64,000 nt of DNA. Origin: Pedobacter sp. BAL39. GTDB taxonomy: Bacteria; Bacteroidota; Bacteroidia; Sphingobacteriales; Sphingobacteriaceae. A program made the translations under genes and the position numbers. The notes under the pieces are model-generated. The model saw nothing but the letters and a program-made list of their open reading frames with translations, searched no databases and was not told the DNA's origin. Shown here one piece after another: positions 52,796-63,169 of this stretch. Each line of letters opens with the position of its first letter. Within the stretch, counting starts at the first letter, position 1. Where the stretch lies: assembly GCF_000170795.1 (NCBI RefSeq), contig NZ_ABCM01000002.1, forward strand, positions 310,001 to 374,000, in the 5' to 3' direction.

Positions 52796-53308
52796 ATGAG
52801 TAACACTGCAGCAAAGAATAAAGCGATCTTTTTAGACCGCGACGGGGTATTGAATCATGAGATTTACGATTACATCACAAGACTGGAAGATTTTGAAGTG
52901 CTGGAATATCAGATTCCACCATTAAAGAAATTACATGACGAGGGATTCCTGCTGATTGTCATTACCAACCAGGGAGGTATTGCCTTGCAGCGCTATACAG
53001 AAGAGACACTTGCAGAGATGCACCGCATCCTGAATGGGAAATTCAAAGCGCAGGGAGCAGAGATTACGCATGCTTATTACTGTCCGCACCACCCAACTGT
53101 TGGAGGAGAGTGTGCCTGCCGTAAACCTAAATCAGGGATGATCCTGGAAGCGATCGCTACCTATAATATTGATCCGGCTTTATCTGTCATGATTGGCGAC
53201 AAACCAAGGGACGTAGATGCTGCAAATGGGGCAGGAGTGAAGGGGATCCTCATCGAGCCTGATGAGCAGATCAGCTATGATAACATTAAAAAAGTCCTGT
53301 CGAATTAA
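52796..53308 (+). CDS. gmhB: GmhB-type HAD phosphatase (heptose-1,7-bisphosphate 7-phosphatase family)
   Basis: This is a 170-aa HAD phosphatase with motif I FLDRDGVLN, motif II ITNQGG, motif III Lys in CRKPKSGM and motif IV IGDKPRDVDAA. The zinc-binding loop CPHHPTVGGECACRKP is characteristic of GmhB, which removes the 7-phosphate in ADP-heptose synthesis for lipopolysaccharide. Some close relatives act on histidinol phosphate, so the substrate remains an inference. The terminator stem at 53292 overlaps the end of the gene. Confidence 0.88.
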   Translation: MSNTAAKNKAIFLDRDGVLNHEIYDYITRLEDFEVLEYQIPPLKKLHDEGFLLIVITNQGGIALQRYTEETLAEMHRILNGKFKAQGAEITHAYYCPHHPTVGGECACRKPKSGMILEAIATYNIDPALSVMIGDKPRDVDAANGAGVKGILIEPDEQISYDNIKKVLSN

Positions 53309-53324
53309 TCAACAGGACTTTTTT
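53292..53324. terminator. Bidirectional terminator between gmhB and the aldolase gene
   Basis: AAGTCCTGT (53292-53300) and ACAGGACTT (53312-53320) form a 9-bp stem, with T residues to 53324 on the plus strand and an A-run at 53288-53293 giving T residues on the minus strand. The gmhB stop codon (53306-53308) lies in the loop. It serves both converging genes. Confidence 0.85.
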
Positions 53325-53357
53325 GCTTTGACCATGCGGTCAGATGCAATAAACAGA

Positions 53358-54017
53358 TTATTTACCTGCTGCTTTAGCGTGATCTGCCAGGAACTGAGCT
53401 AAACCGCTGTCAGTTAATGGGTGTTTCAACAAAGCAAGGATTGCCGAAAGTGGAGCGGTCATGACATCAGCACCTAATTTAGCGCAGTTGATGACATGCA
53501 TTGGACCTCTCACCGAAGCCGCAAGGATTTCGGTTGGGTATTCGTAATTATCAAAAATGGTTCTGATGTCTTCAATCAGCTGGTAACCATCAGTAGCAAT
53601 GTCATCCAGACGACCAAGGAAAGGAGATACATAAGAAGCTCCTGCTTTTGCAGCCAATAATGCTTGTCCTGCAGTGAAGATCAATGTACAGTTTGTTCTG
53701 ATGCCTTTTGATGAGAAATATTTGATGGCTTTGATACCGTCTTTCACCATAGGTACTTTAACAACAATTTTAGGATTCAGTTTAGCAAGTGCTTCACCTT
53801 CCTTAACGATGCCTTCATAATCAGTAGCAATTACTTCAGCACTTACATTAGCGTCAACGATATCGCATATTGCTTTATAGTGAGCAATTACGTTTTCCTC
53901 GCCGGTAATTCCTTCTTTAGCCATCAGGCTAGGGTTGGTGGTTACACCGTCTAATATCCCAAGGTCTTGAGCTTCCCTGATTTGATCAAGATTAGCTGTG
54001 TCTATGAAAAATTTCAT
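53358..54017 (-). CDS. fsa: Fructose-6-phosphate aldolase / transaldolase-like
   Basis: This 219-aa protein of the small transaldolase (TalC/FSA) group makes or breaks a C3-C4 bond through a Schiff base. It starts [16 protein letters not shown], has [13 protein letters not shown], the Schiff-base Lys87 in IVVKVPM and [31 protein letters not shown]. The length and motifs fit transaldolase family 3B. True transaldolase activity in the pentose phosphate pathway is as likely as fructose-6-phosphate aldolase activity; the sequence does not separate the two. It is downstream of the SRP RNA gene on the same strand. Confidence 0.92.
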   Translation of the reverse strand: MKFFIDTANLDQIREAQDLGILDGVTTNPSLMAKEGITGEENVIAHYKAICDIVDANVSAEVIATDYEGIVKEGEALAKLNPKIVVKVPMVKDGIKAIKYFSSKGIRTNCTLIFTAGQALLAAKAGASYVSPFLGRLDDIATDGYQLIEDIRTIFDNYEYPTEILAASVRGPMHVINCAKLGADVMTAPLSAILALLKHPLTDSGLAQFLADHAKAAGK

Positions 54018-54122
54018 AAATTATATAGTTTAAGAAAATATGTGGTTTTATTTAATTCGGAGTGATTGTTAGAAAGAAGAGTATGCATTTGAAGCATGGT
54101 CAATCTAAAAAAAGTAAAAAAA

Positions 54123-54219
54123 GGGCAAGCACCTTTTATCGCACCGCTACAACCTTCTACCCTTGCTTCGTTCCCGCCCTGGGGGAGTTCAAAGGGAGCT
54201 GATCGTAAAAGACTTGCCC
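54123..54219 (-). ncRNA. ffs: Small bacterial signal recognition particle RNA (4.5S-type)
   Basis: Read on the minus strand, the 97-nt segment begins GGGCAAG and ends CTTGCCC, giving a closed terminal helix. The apical core has CAGG, three bases, GGAA tetraloop, three bases, AGCA (plus-strand positions 54164-54181), the same arrangement as the Ffh-binding core of E. coli 4.5S RNA. A run of T residues follows the 3' end on the minus strand (54106-54122). A canonical promoter precedes the 5' end. No coding gene uses this stretch. Confidence 0.88.
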
Positions 54220-54223
54220 GTCA

Positions 54224-54254
54224 CAAAAGTAGGAATTTACATCAATCTACAAAA
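54224..54254 (-). promoter_or_regulatory. Promoter of the SRP RNA gene
   Basis: On the minus strand, TTTTG (plus 54250-54254) and TACTTTTG (plus 54224-54231) are separated by 18 bases, close to the Bacteroidota consensus TTTG-N19-TAnnTTTG. The SRP RNA 5' end at 54219 is four bases after the -7 box. Confidence 0.75.
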
Positions 54255-54604
54255 CATAAATCCGCTTTTATTTCAATTATTTTCGCTATTTTAGGGTAAT
54301 CGACTGAGATTAAACTCATTGTGATGTAAATTATTTTTTTGGAGCATCTGCCGAAATTTGACTAATCTATTTTAAACGTGTAAACAGTAATATTTGTCTG
54401 AACCACAGGAGAAGGTGATGAAAGTCATCTTTACGAATGTCGTAATTTCAGCTATGCTATTTTGTCAATATAACAATATAAAGGGGTTATATTTTAAACA
54501 TACTGTATAAGTGTTAAAAAATTTATAATAATTATAATGGGTTAAAATTTTTTACTAACTTAGTGTTTCAATCACACTATACCAACCAAATACTTAATTA
54601 AATT

Positions 54605-57600
54605 ATGGAACAAGCACAAGATAACCAGGGGTTATATGACCAGCGTTTTGAGCACGACGCATGTGGGATAGGATTCGTTGCACATATCAAGGGGAGAAAG
54701 TCGCAACAGATTATATCAGACGCCATAACCATTCTTGAAAATCTTGATCACCGCGGAGCAGTCGGAGCAGAAATTAACACCGGAGATGGTGCAGGTATAA
54801 TGATACAGATTCCTCACGAATTTCTGTATGATGAATGTCTGAAAATTGGATTCAGTCTGAATGAATCCGGCGATTATGGCGTAGGAATGCTATTTTTACC
54901 CAAAGACGTTAAAGCGAGAGAAGAGTGCAGGGAGATCATCTACCGGGCAGCAGAGAAGCTGAGCCTGGAGTCTTAGGATTCAAAAAGGTGCAGACCAATA
55001 TTGACGGCATCCGCGATATGGCCTTGTCTGTCCAGCCGGAAATGGACCAAGTATTTATTGCCCAACCCTACTCCATTGCTGCACGCGCAGATTTTGAACG
55101 TAAACTATATGTATTCAAAAACTACCTGACGAAAACAATTAACAATACCGTGAAGGGCATTAATGGTGACTTCTATATCGCGTCGTTCTCCTCCAGAACA
55201 ATCGTATATAAAGGTCAGCTGACCTCCCTTCAGGTAAGAACATATTTTACAGAACTAAGCGACAAACGAGTGGTATCGGCTTCGGACTGGTACATAGCCG
55301 TTTTGCAACCAACACTTTCCCTTCATGGAGACTGGCACAACCTTTCAGGTATATTGCCCACAATGGAGAGATCAATACCCTTCAGGGTAACTTAAACTGG
55401 TTCAGGGCCAGCGTTAAATCACTTGCTTCACAATATTTTACTCCTGAGGAACTGAACATCCTGCTTCCTGTAATCGATGAATCCAACTCGGATTCGGGAT
55501 GTCTGGATAACATCGTAGAACTGCTGTTACATGCGGGCCGTTCACTGCCACATGTATTGATGATGCTGATTCCTGAAGCCTGGGACGGCAACGATGATAT
55601 GGATGAGCTGAAACAAGCCTTCTATAAATTCCATGCGACTTTGATGGAGCCATGGGATGGTCCTGCAGCGGTTTCCTTTACAGATGGCAACCTGATCGGG
55701 GCGACACTGGACAGGAATGGTCTGCGTCCGCAGCGTTATGCCATTACAGAAGACGACCATGTGATCATGGCTTCTGAAGCGGGTGCCTTATCATTGGATC
55801 AAAGTAAAATCATCGCTAAGGGAAGACTGACTCCTGGTAAAATGTTCGTCGTGGACATGGAGCAGGGCAGGATCATCAGTGATGATGAAATTAAATATCA
55901 GGTATGCAGCCGCAGGCCGTATGCCGACTGGCTGAATCAGTACCAGATCCGCCTGGAAGAACTTTCCAGCCCGCGTGTGGTATTCAGCGGTCTTTCTGAG
56001 GAGTCGATTTTCAAATATCAGCAGGTATTTGGTTATACCAGGGAGGACATCGATCTGATCCTGAAGCCTATGGCGAAAGATGGTAAGGAGCCGATCGGTT
56101 CTATGGGTACCGACATCCCACTGGCTGTACTTTCTCAGAAACCACAACACTTGTCTTCGTATTTCAAACAGTTATTTGCCCAGGTAACGAATCCGCCTAT
56201 TGACCCGATCAGGGAAAAGGTAGTAATGAGTCTTGCCGGTTTCATGGGTAACAATGGAAATATCCTGGAAGAGAATGCTTTACAATGTCACTGTGTGGGT
56301 ATCAAACATCCGATCCTCACCAATCTGGAGCTGGAGAAACTGAGAAGTATCGACACAGGGGTGTTCCAATCCAAAACATTGCAGACGTATTTCAGGGCCA
56401 GCGGTAAGCCTGGGGCAATGGCAAAAGCGCTGGACAGACTTTGCCGTTATGCGGTGGATGCTGTGGAAGATGGATTCCAGGTGATCATCCTTTCGGATCG
56501 TGCGCTGGATTCTGAGCATGCTGCGATTCCCTCTTTACTGGCGGTATCTACGGTTCACCATCACCTGATCCGCAAAGGGTACAGGGGTGATGTCGGCCTG
56601 GTGGTAGAGGCTGGTGATGTGTGGGAAGTACACCACTTTGCCTGCCTGATCGGTTTTGGTGCTACAGCGGTAAATCCTTACCTGGCTGAAGAAACCATTA
56701 CTGGTTTTGTGGATGAACTGGAGACTGAAAAAGAAACATTAATCAAAAACTATATTTACGCGGTAAACAATGGCTTGCTGAAGATCTTCTCTAAAATGGG
56801 AATCTCTACGCTTCAGTCTTACCATGGTGCGCAGATCTTTGAAATATTGGGGATCAACAAAAGTGTGGTCAACAATTACTTCACGGGTGCGGTATCGAGG
56901 ATTGGCGGTTTAGGTCTGGATGAGATCGCTAAAGAAGCGCTCATTAAACATAACCGCATCTTTGGTGTAGCTACACGTCCGGACAGCATCCTGCCGACTG
57001 GTGGTAACTACAAGTGGAAACGTAAGGGAGAACAACATTTGTTCAATCCTCAAACGATTCACCTGCTTCAGAATGCAACCCGCAAAAATGATTACAGTGT
57101 ATATAAACAGTACGCGAAACTGGTCAATGAGCAGACACAACAGGCTTATACCATCAGGGGGCTGTTTGAATTCAACTACAAACGTACGCCTGTTCCTTTG
57201 GAGGAAGTGGAGCCAATTGAGAACATATTGAAACGTTTTGCTACGGGAGCGATGTCATTTGGCTCAATCTCGCACGAGGCGCACTCGACATTGGCCATTG
57301 CCATGAACCGCATTGGTGGAAAGAGCAATACGGGTGAGGGTGGTGAAGATGAACTACGTTATGAGGTGCTGCCAAATGGCGACTCCATGCGTTCGGCCAT
57401 CAAACAGATTGCCTCTGCACGTTTTGGTGTAACAAGTTATTACTTAAGTAATGCGGATGAGCTGCAGATTAAAATGGCTCAGGGTGCTAAGCCTGGTGAA
57501 GGTGGGCAACTGCCCGGGCATAAGGTAGACGACTGGATTGCAAAGGTTCGTCATGCTACGCCTGGTGTAGGTTTGATCTCGCCGCCGCCGCACCACGATA

Positions 57601-59108
57601 TTTATTCTATTGAGGATCTTGCACAGCTGATCTTTGATTTGAAAAATGCAAACAGGGAAGCGCGCATCAATGTGAAGCTGGTTTCTAAAGCTGGTGTGGG
57701 TACGATTGCTGCAGGTGTGGCGAAAGCGCACGCTGACGTGATCCTGGTATCTGGTTTTGATGGCGGTACGGGAGCTTCTCCATTGACCTCTATTCAGCAT
57801 GCCGGTTTACCTTGGGAGCTTGGACTGGCGGAAGCACACCAGACATTGGTGAAAAACCGCCTCCGTAGCCGTGTGGTTTTACAGACGGATGGTCAGCTGA
57901 AAACAGGCCGGGACATTGCCATTGCGGCACTGCTTGGTGCTGAGGAGTGGGGTGTGGCTACGGCTGCACTGGTTACTGCAGGCTGCATCATGATGAGGAA
58001 ATGTCACCTGAACACCTGTCCGGTTGGTGTTGCAACCCAGGATCCTAATCTGAGGAAATTGTTTACCGGTGATCCTGATCATGTGGTGAGTCTGTTCAAG
58101 TTCCTTGCGGAAGATCTGCGTGAGATTATGGCTGAGCTGGGCTTCAGGACCATTGAAGAAATGGTAGGCCAGGCGGATGCGTTAAGCCTTCGCCAGATTG
58201 ATCCTAAGGACTGGAAACTGAAAGACCTGGATCTTTCTGCGATTTTATATAAGGCACCGGACAACGGACTGAGCCTGTACAATACGGAAGCTCAGGACCA
58301 TGGCTTGTCGGAAGTACTGGATCATGCCTTGATCAAAGCGGCAGAGCCTGCCTTGTTTAATAAGGAGCCGATTTATAGAGAGTTTGCAGTGAAAAACACC
58401 AATCGTGCTTTAGGTACGATGCTGTCCAACGAGGTTTCTAAGAAATATAAGAGTCAGGGTTTACCTGCGGATACGATCAACTTTAAGTTTAAAGGTTCTG
58501 CGGGTCAGAGTTTCGGTGCTTTTGCAGCTAAAGGGATTTCCCTGCAGCTGGAAGGTGAGGCGAATGACTATGTGGGCAAAGGGCTTTCGGGTGGTAGGTT
58601 ATCCATTTATCCATATAGCACAATCAGCTATGTGCCAGAGCAGAACATCATCATCGGTAACGTAGCGCTTTATGGTGCGACTTCCGGTGAGCTGTATGTT
58701 CGCGGACAGGCGGGTGAGCGTTTTGCAGTAAGGAACTCTGGTGCTACAGCAGTTGTAGAAGGACTTGGAGATCATGGTTGTGAATACATGACGGGTGGAG
58801 AAGTACTGGTAATCGGTGATACAGGAAGCAACTTCGCTGCTGGTATGAGCGGTGGTGTGGCCTGGATCTATGATGTAAAGGGTGAGTTTGCAAACAGATG
58901 TAATAAGGAGATGGTGGATCTTGATCCGCTGGATGAACAGGATGAACTGCGCATAAACACTTTACTTAAAAAACACATTCAGCTGACAGACAGCAATATT
59001 GCTAAGTTTATCCTAAGCGATTGGGCAACTCAGTCTGCACATTTTGTAAAGGTATTCCCTAAAGAATACAAAGCAGTATTGATGAGCAGAGCAAAAGCAA
59101 CTGTCTAA
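54605..59108 (+). pseudogene. gltB: Glutamate synthase large subunit, broken by two apparent 1-base deletions
   Basis: GltB (about 1,500 aa) transfers the glutamine amide to 2-oxoglutarate together with GltD. The gene starts at 54605, with the glutaminase Cys in HDACGIGFV. Three frames are needed to read it. The first runs to TAG at 54974, where one G appears missing in CTGGAG(G)TCTTAGG. The second runs to 55395, where one T appears missing in GGCTT(T)CGG near 55282. The third continues from there to 59108 with the FMN domain (GGTGASPLTSIQHAG), CHLNTCPVGVATQ for the iron-sulphur cluster, and the GXGXG beta-helix. Both breaks are in short homopolymers, so sequencing error is as likely as true inactivation. 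The remaining 1,200 codons are intact. Confidence 0.85.
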
Positions 59109-59155
59109 ATTAAACACCAAATGATCAGAACCACTAAACTAAACAGAGCATAACG

Positions 59156-60622
59156 ATGGGAAAAGTAACCGGATTTTTAGAGTATGAAAGAACTGCTCCT
59201 TCAAAAGAAGATGCTAAAGCACGTTTAAAACATTATAACGAATTTGTACAAAACTTTGAATTAGAACAGGTAAACAAGGAAGCGGCCAGGTGTATGGACT
59301 GCGGTGTTCCTTTCTGCCAGTCTGGCTGTCCTCTGGGCAACGTCATTCCGGAATTCAATGACGCGGTATATAAAGGTGACTGGCACTTAGCCTCCACCAT
59401 TTTGCTGAGTACCAATAACTTTCCTGAGTTTACAGGAAGAATTTGTCCGGCACCTTGCGAATCTGCATGTGTGTTGGGCATCAATAAATCGCCGGTATCC
59501 ATTGAGGAAATTGAGAAGCACATCATTGAGATTGCTTTTAATAAAGGGTACATCAAGGCGGAAGAGCCATTGATCCGCACCGGCAAAAAGGTAGCGGTAA
59601 TCGGTTCGGGTCCTGCGGGACTTGCTGCTGCTGCACAGCTGAATAAAGCGGGGCATGAGGTGACGGTTTTTGAGCGCGATGATACACCTGGGGGATTGCT
59701 GAATTATGGTATTCCTGATTTTAAACTTCAGAAAGATGTAGTTACCAGACGTATCGCATTGATGGAAAAGGAAGGCATCATTTTTAAATGTAATGCCAAT
59801 GTGGGTGTCAATGTGGAGTTGAACACTTTATTGAGAGAGTTTCAGAGCATCGTACTTGCGGGAGGCTCAACAATTCCACGCGACCTGCCGATCACTGGTC
59901 GTGAAGCTAAAGGGGTGCATTATGCAATGGACTTCCTGAAACAGCAGAACAAACGCGTCAGAAACTTCGATGTGCTGGATGAAGCGATCCTGGCCACAGG
60001 AAAAGACGTCATTGTGATTGGTGGCGGTGATACAGGCTCGGATTGTATCGGTACTTCAAACCGTCAGGGTGCGAAATCGGTCATGCAATTTGAGATCATG
60101 CCTACACCTCCGTCGGCGCGTACTTCAAACATGCCATGGCCTACCTATCCAATGTTAATGAAGATCACTTCTTCGCATGAGGAAGGTTGTGAGCGTGCAT
60201 GGGGTGTGAACACAAAAGAGTTCATCAAGGATGAGCAGGGTAATCTTAAAGCCTTGAAGGTTGTGGATGTGGAATGGGAAATTGATGCAGCAGGCCGTCC
60301 GGTAAGCTTTAAGGAGAAACCGGGTACAGAGCGCGATCTGCCTTGTCAGCTGGTATTGCTGGCGATGGGTTTCCTGCATCCGCAGAAAGAAGGATTGATT
60401 GAGAAACTGGGTGTCGAGCTTGACAACAGGGGTAATGTGAAAGCAGAGGAAGGTAAATTCCAGACGAATATTGCCAAGATCTTCGCCGCTGGTGACATGC
60501 GCCGTGGTCAGTCGCTCGTGGTATGGGCCATCTCTGAAGGCAGGGAAGCTGCCCGTAAGGTAGATGAATACCTGATGGGACACAGCAGATTGGCCAGCAA
60601 AGACGGTATTCCGTACGCCTAA
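59156..60622 (+). CDS. gltD: Glutamate synthase small subunit
   Basis: GltD passes electrons from NAD(P)H via FAD and iron-sulphur clusters to GltB for glutamate formation. The 488-aa protein has the N-terminal cysteines CMDCGVPFCQSGCPLGN and CPAPCESACVLG for two clusters, the FAD motif VIGSGPAGLAAAAQLNKAG and the nucleotide motif VIGGGDTGSDCIGT. The length is normal. It follows gltB by 47 bases in the same orientation and is closed by a strong terminator. Confidence 0.95.
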   Translation: MGKVTGFLEYERTAPSKEDAKARLKHYNEFVQNFELEQVNKEAARCMDCGVPFCQSGCPLGNVIPEFNDAVYKGDWHLASTILLSTNNFPEFTGRICPAPCESACVLGINKSPVSIEEIEKHIIEIAFNKGYIKAEEPLIRTGKKVAVIGSGPAGLAAAAQLNKAGHEVTVFERDDTPGGLLNYGIPDFKLQKDVVTRRIALMEKEGIIFKCNANVGVNVELNTLLREFQSIVLAGGSTIPRDLPITGREAKGVHYAMDFLKQQNKRVRNFDVLDEAILATGKDVIVIGGGDTGSDCIGTSNRQGAKSVMQFEIMPTPPSARTSNMPWPTYPMLMKITSSHEEGCERAWGVNTKEFIKDEQGNLKALKVVDVEWEIDAAGRPVSFKEKPGTERDLPCQLVLLAMGFLHPQKEGLIEKLGVELDNRGNVKAEEGKFQTNIAKIFAAGDMRRGQSLVVWAISEGREAARKVDEYLMGHSRLASKDGIPYA

Positions 60623-60633
60623 GCTTTATATAC

Positions 60634-60669
60634 AGAAAAGCCGGTTCGTTCATGCGGACCGGCTTTTCT
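60634..60669. terminator. Bidirectional terminator after gltD
   Basis: AGAAAAGCCGGT (60634-60645) and ACCGGCTTTTCT (60658-60669) make a perfect 12-bp stem with a 12-base loop. T-runs on both strands lie within the stem ends. It separates the converging gltD and RNA methyltransferase genes. Confidence 0.8.
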
Positions 60670-60717
60670 ATTGAATCGTGTTTTTTTGATTTCGTTCGAT
60701 CGCTCTGGTAGCTGGAT

Positions 60718-61248
60718 TTACAGGCGCAGTTTGGCAAAGAAATCCCAAAGCACAATACCCGCTGAGATCACAATGTTAAAGGAATGTTTGGTACCAAATT
60801 GTGGGATCTCTATGCATTCATCAATGACTTCCATCACTTCGTCACTGACACCATTTACTTCATTTCCAAAGATCAAGGCATATTTTTGATCTTGCTGGGG
60901 CTTGAAGGTATTCAGCATGGTGCTTCCGCTGGCCTGCTCGACGGCGATGATGAGGTACCCCTCTTCACGCAATGCTTTTACCGCTTCAAGCGTGCTTTCA
61001 TAATGTTTCCAATCTACAGACTGAGTAGCTCCCAAGGCTGTTTTTTCTATTTCGCGATGTGGAGGCTGTGCAGTGATGCCACAAAGGCAAAGCTGGGTAA
61101 TGGCAAATCCATCACCGGTACGGAATATTGATCCGATGTTGTGCATGCTGCGCACGTTATCGAGTACCACGACAAGAGGAAGTTTCTCCTGCTCCTTGAA
61201 TTCCTCAATGCTCACCCTGTTTAACTCATCGAGCTTCAATTTTTCCAT
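60718..61248 (-). CDS. SpoU/TrmH-family RNA 2'-O-methyltransferase
   Basis: This is a 176-aa SPOUT-fold methyltransferase. Motif 1 is VVVLDNVRSMHNIGSIFRT, motif 2 includes ALIFGNEVNGVSDEV and motif 3 is the SFNIVISAGIVLWDF knot segment that binds S-adenosylmethionine. The family methylates tRNA or rRNA ribose; the target here is not defined. The ATG at 61248 (MEKLKLDELNRVS) is chosen, as 43 extra residues from 61377 are Lys-rich and not family-like. Confidence 0.88.
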   Translation of the reverse strand: MEKLKLDELNRVSIEEFKEQEKLPLVVVLDNVRSMHNIGSIFRTGDGFAITQLCLCGITAQPPHREIEKTALGATQSVDWKHYESTLEAVKALREEGYLIIAVEQASGSTMLNTFKPQQDQKYALIFGNEVNGVSDEVMEVIDECIEIPQFGTKHSFNIVISAGIVLWDFFAKLRL

Positions 61249-61487
61249 TCCTGTATTGTTTGTCGTTTCATCTGTTTTTTTTCGTTTTTCACGGTAACTG
61301 GCACCTTTATTGGCGTTCAGATCAGCTGGCGACACTAAACGTTTTAGTTCAGCAGGGAAGCTACCATGAAAATGCAAATGTAAAACTAAATTAATTACGC
61401 TTGCATTGTAATATTTTAAATTAATGCTTTTGTTTTAAGCAAAGTATTGATAGTATTGATAAAAATTAAAGAGCCGAATATACCACT

Positions 61488-62525
61488 ATGGAAACAAAGC
61501 TGATCAAAACAGGAACATTCGTAGACAACCAGGAGATCCTTGGCATCGAACTGACGAATACTCATGGAACATATGTCAAGATATATAATTATGGTGCCAT
61601 CATTAATAAATTTGTCATCAAAACTAAAGACGGAAGGCAGCAGGACATTGTTCTTGGCTTTGACGACTTTGAGCATTATCTGAATGAGGATTATCTCGCC
61701 AATTATCCTTATTTCGGGGCTGTGATTGGCAGATATGCAAACCGGATTAAAAATGCCAGGTTTACGATAGATGGTGAGGTACATCAATTGTCGCAGTCTA
61801 AGGGGCCGGATTGCCTGCATGGTGGCGATCATGGTTTCGATAAAAAGGTATGGCAGGTATTGTCGACCATCGATCCCTCATTGACGCTGGAATATGTGAG
61901 TCCGGACGGAGAGGAGCATTTCCCCGGTAACCTTACCGTACAGCTTACTTTTAAACTGACGGATGACAATGAGCTGATCCTTGATTTTAAAGCAGTAACT
62001 GACGAGCCTACGGCTGTAAATTTAACGCACCATGGATATTTCAACTTGTCGCCAAATGGCGGGAATGTTGGGAGTCATCTTCATCACATGCCTGCCAGCC
62101 ATTACCTGGAGCAGGACGACAACTATACAGTAACGGGCAGATTGATCCCGGTTGAGGATACCCAATATGATTTCCTTGCGGAGAAACCTTTTGCGCGCGA
62201 CTGGGACCCTGCGGAGGGATATGACCAGAGTTTTGTGCTCGATGGCCCTGCTGGGGAGCTGGTACTTGCATCTGAAACGCGGTCTAAGGAAAGTGGCCTG
62301 AAACTTTCGGTATATACGACAGCGCCTGTAGCGCACCTGTACACGGCGAAATACGTAGATGTGAAGGATGGAAAAGGCGGACAGCATTATGGCCCATTTT
62401 CGGCATTCTGCGTCGAAACGCAATACCATCCGAATGCGATTAATATCCCCTCATTTCCATCAACGGTACTAAGGCCGGGGGATACCTACAAAATGACAAC
62501 GATTTATAAAATAGAAGAACTTTAA
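61488..62525 (+). CDS. galM: Aldose 1-epimerase (mutarotase)
   Basis: GalM interconverts alpha and beta anomers of galactose and other aldoses. The 345-aa protein has GRYANRIKNARF, LTHHGYFNL with a catalytic His, DQSFVLDG, and the catalytic Glu in VETQYHPNAIN. No signal peptide is visible, so it is probably cytoplasmic. The stop and the next start overlap by one base (TAATG), so the oxidoreductase gene is co-transcribed. No other sugar-catabolic gene is nearby. Confidence 0.93.
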   Translation: METKLIKTGTFVDNQEILGIELTNTHGTYVKIYNYGAIINKFVIKTKDGRQQDIVLGFDDFEHYLNEDYLANYPYFGAVIGRYANRIKNARFTIDGEVHQLSQSKGPDCLHGGDHGFDKKVWQVLSTIDPSLTLEYVSPDGEEHFPGNLTVQLTFKLTDDNELILDFKAVTDEPTAVNLTHHGYFNLSPNGGNVGSHLHHMPASHYLEQDDNYTVTGRLIPVEDTQYDFLAEKPFARDWDPAEGYDQSFVLDGPAGELVLASETRSKESGLKLSVYTTAPVAHLYTAKYVDVKDGKGGQHYGPFSAFCVETQYHPNAINIPSFPSTVLRPGDTYKMTTIYKIEEL

Positions 62526-63169
62526 TGAGAGTAGATATCTGGTCGGACGTCAGGTGTCCGTTTTGTTACATTGGCAAGCGTAAGTTTGAACGCGCCCTGG
62601 CGGAATTCGTGCATAAGGACGCTGTAGAAATTGAATGGCACAGCTTTGAGCTGGATCCGAATGCAGAGACACTGCCTGACCAGTCTGCCGAAGTCTACCT
62701 GGCTGAAAAGTTCGGGCGGAGCAGGGAATGGGCAGCTGAAATGCAGCAGCAGGTGACGGATACGGCGGCAGAGGTTGGCTTACGCTTCGACCTTTCACGT
62801 TCTGTAGTCGCCAACTCCTTTGATGCGCATCGGCTGATCCAGCTAGCAAAATCCAAAGGTCTGGACAATGAGATTGAGGAAGCTTTGTTTGAAGCTCATT
62901 TTAGCAATGGGATAAATATTGCTGATCATGATGCGCTGCAGGCTGTAGGTGTAGCTGTGGGGCTGAATGTGGTGGAGATCGCGGATGTGCTCAGTGGTGA
63001 TGCCTTTACGGATGAGGTACGTGCTGATGAGCATGCTGCACAGACCATCGGTATTCGCGGGGTTCCCTTTTTTGTCATTGATCAGAAGCTAGCGGTTTCG
63101 GGCGCACAGCCTCCGGAAACCTTCCTTGGGGCTTTAAATAAAGCCTGGGATGGAAAGACTGCTGTTTAA
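62525..63169 (+). CDS. FrnE/DsbA-type thioredoxin-fold oxidoreductase
   Basis: This is a 214-aa DsbA-family protein of the FrnE group. WSDVRCPFCYIGKRKFERAL carries the CPFC redox pair, WHSFELDPNAE follows, and IGIRGVPFFVIDQKLAVSGAQP supplies the cis-Pro loop. There is no signal peptide, so it acts in the cytoplasm, where FrnE-like proteins reduce or isomerise disulphides under oxidative stress. It is coupled to galM. Its end overlaps the converging kinase gene by 4 bases. Confidence 0.9.
   Translation: MRVDIWSDVRCPFCYIGKRKFERALAEFVHKDAVEIEWHSFELDPNAETLPDQSAEVYLAEKFGRSREWAAEMQQQVTDTAAEVGLRFDLSRSVVANSFDAHRLIQLAKSKGLDNEIEEALFEAHFSNGINIADHDALQAVGVAVGLNVVEIADVLSGDAFTDEVRADEHAAQTIGIRGVPFFVIDQKLAVSGAQPPETFLGALNKAWDGKTAV

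Noticed and set aside
54096..54299. 67-codon frame on the plus strand between the aldolase gene and gltB
   Set aside because: It is antisense to the SRP RNA gene, with low-complexity Lys-rich and Pro/Ser-rich parts and no family resemblance.
54417..54493. Small inverted repeats upstream of gltB (GATGA/TCATC at 54417-54429 and AATATAAC/GTTATATT at 54467-54493)
   Set aside because: They are short or AT-rich and could occur by chance in this AT-rich leader; no matching promoter boxes were found around them.
61416..61832. 138-codon minus-strand frame over galM
   Set aside because: It lies opposite the intact galM gene and reads as a shadow frame.
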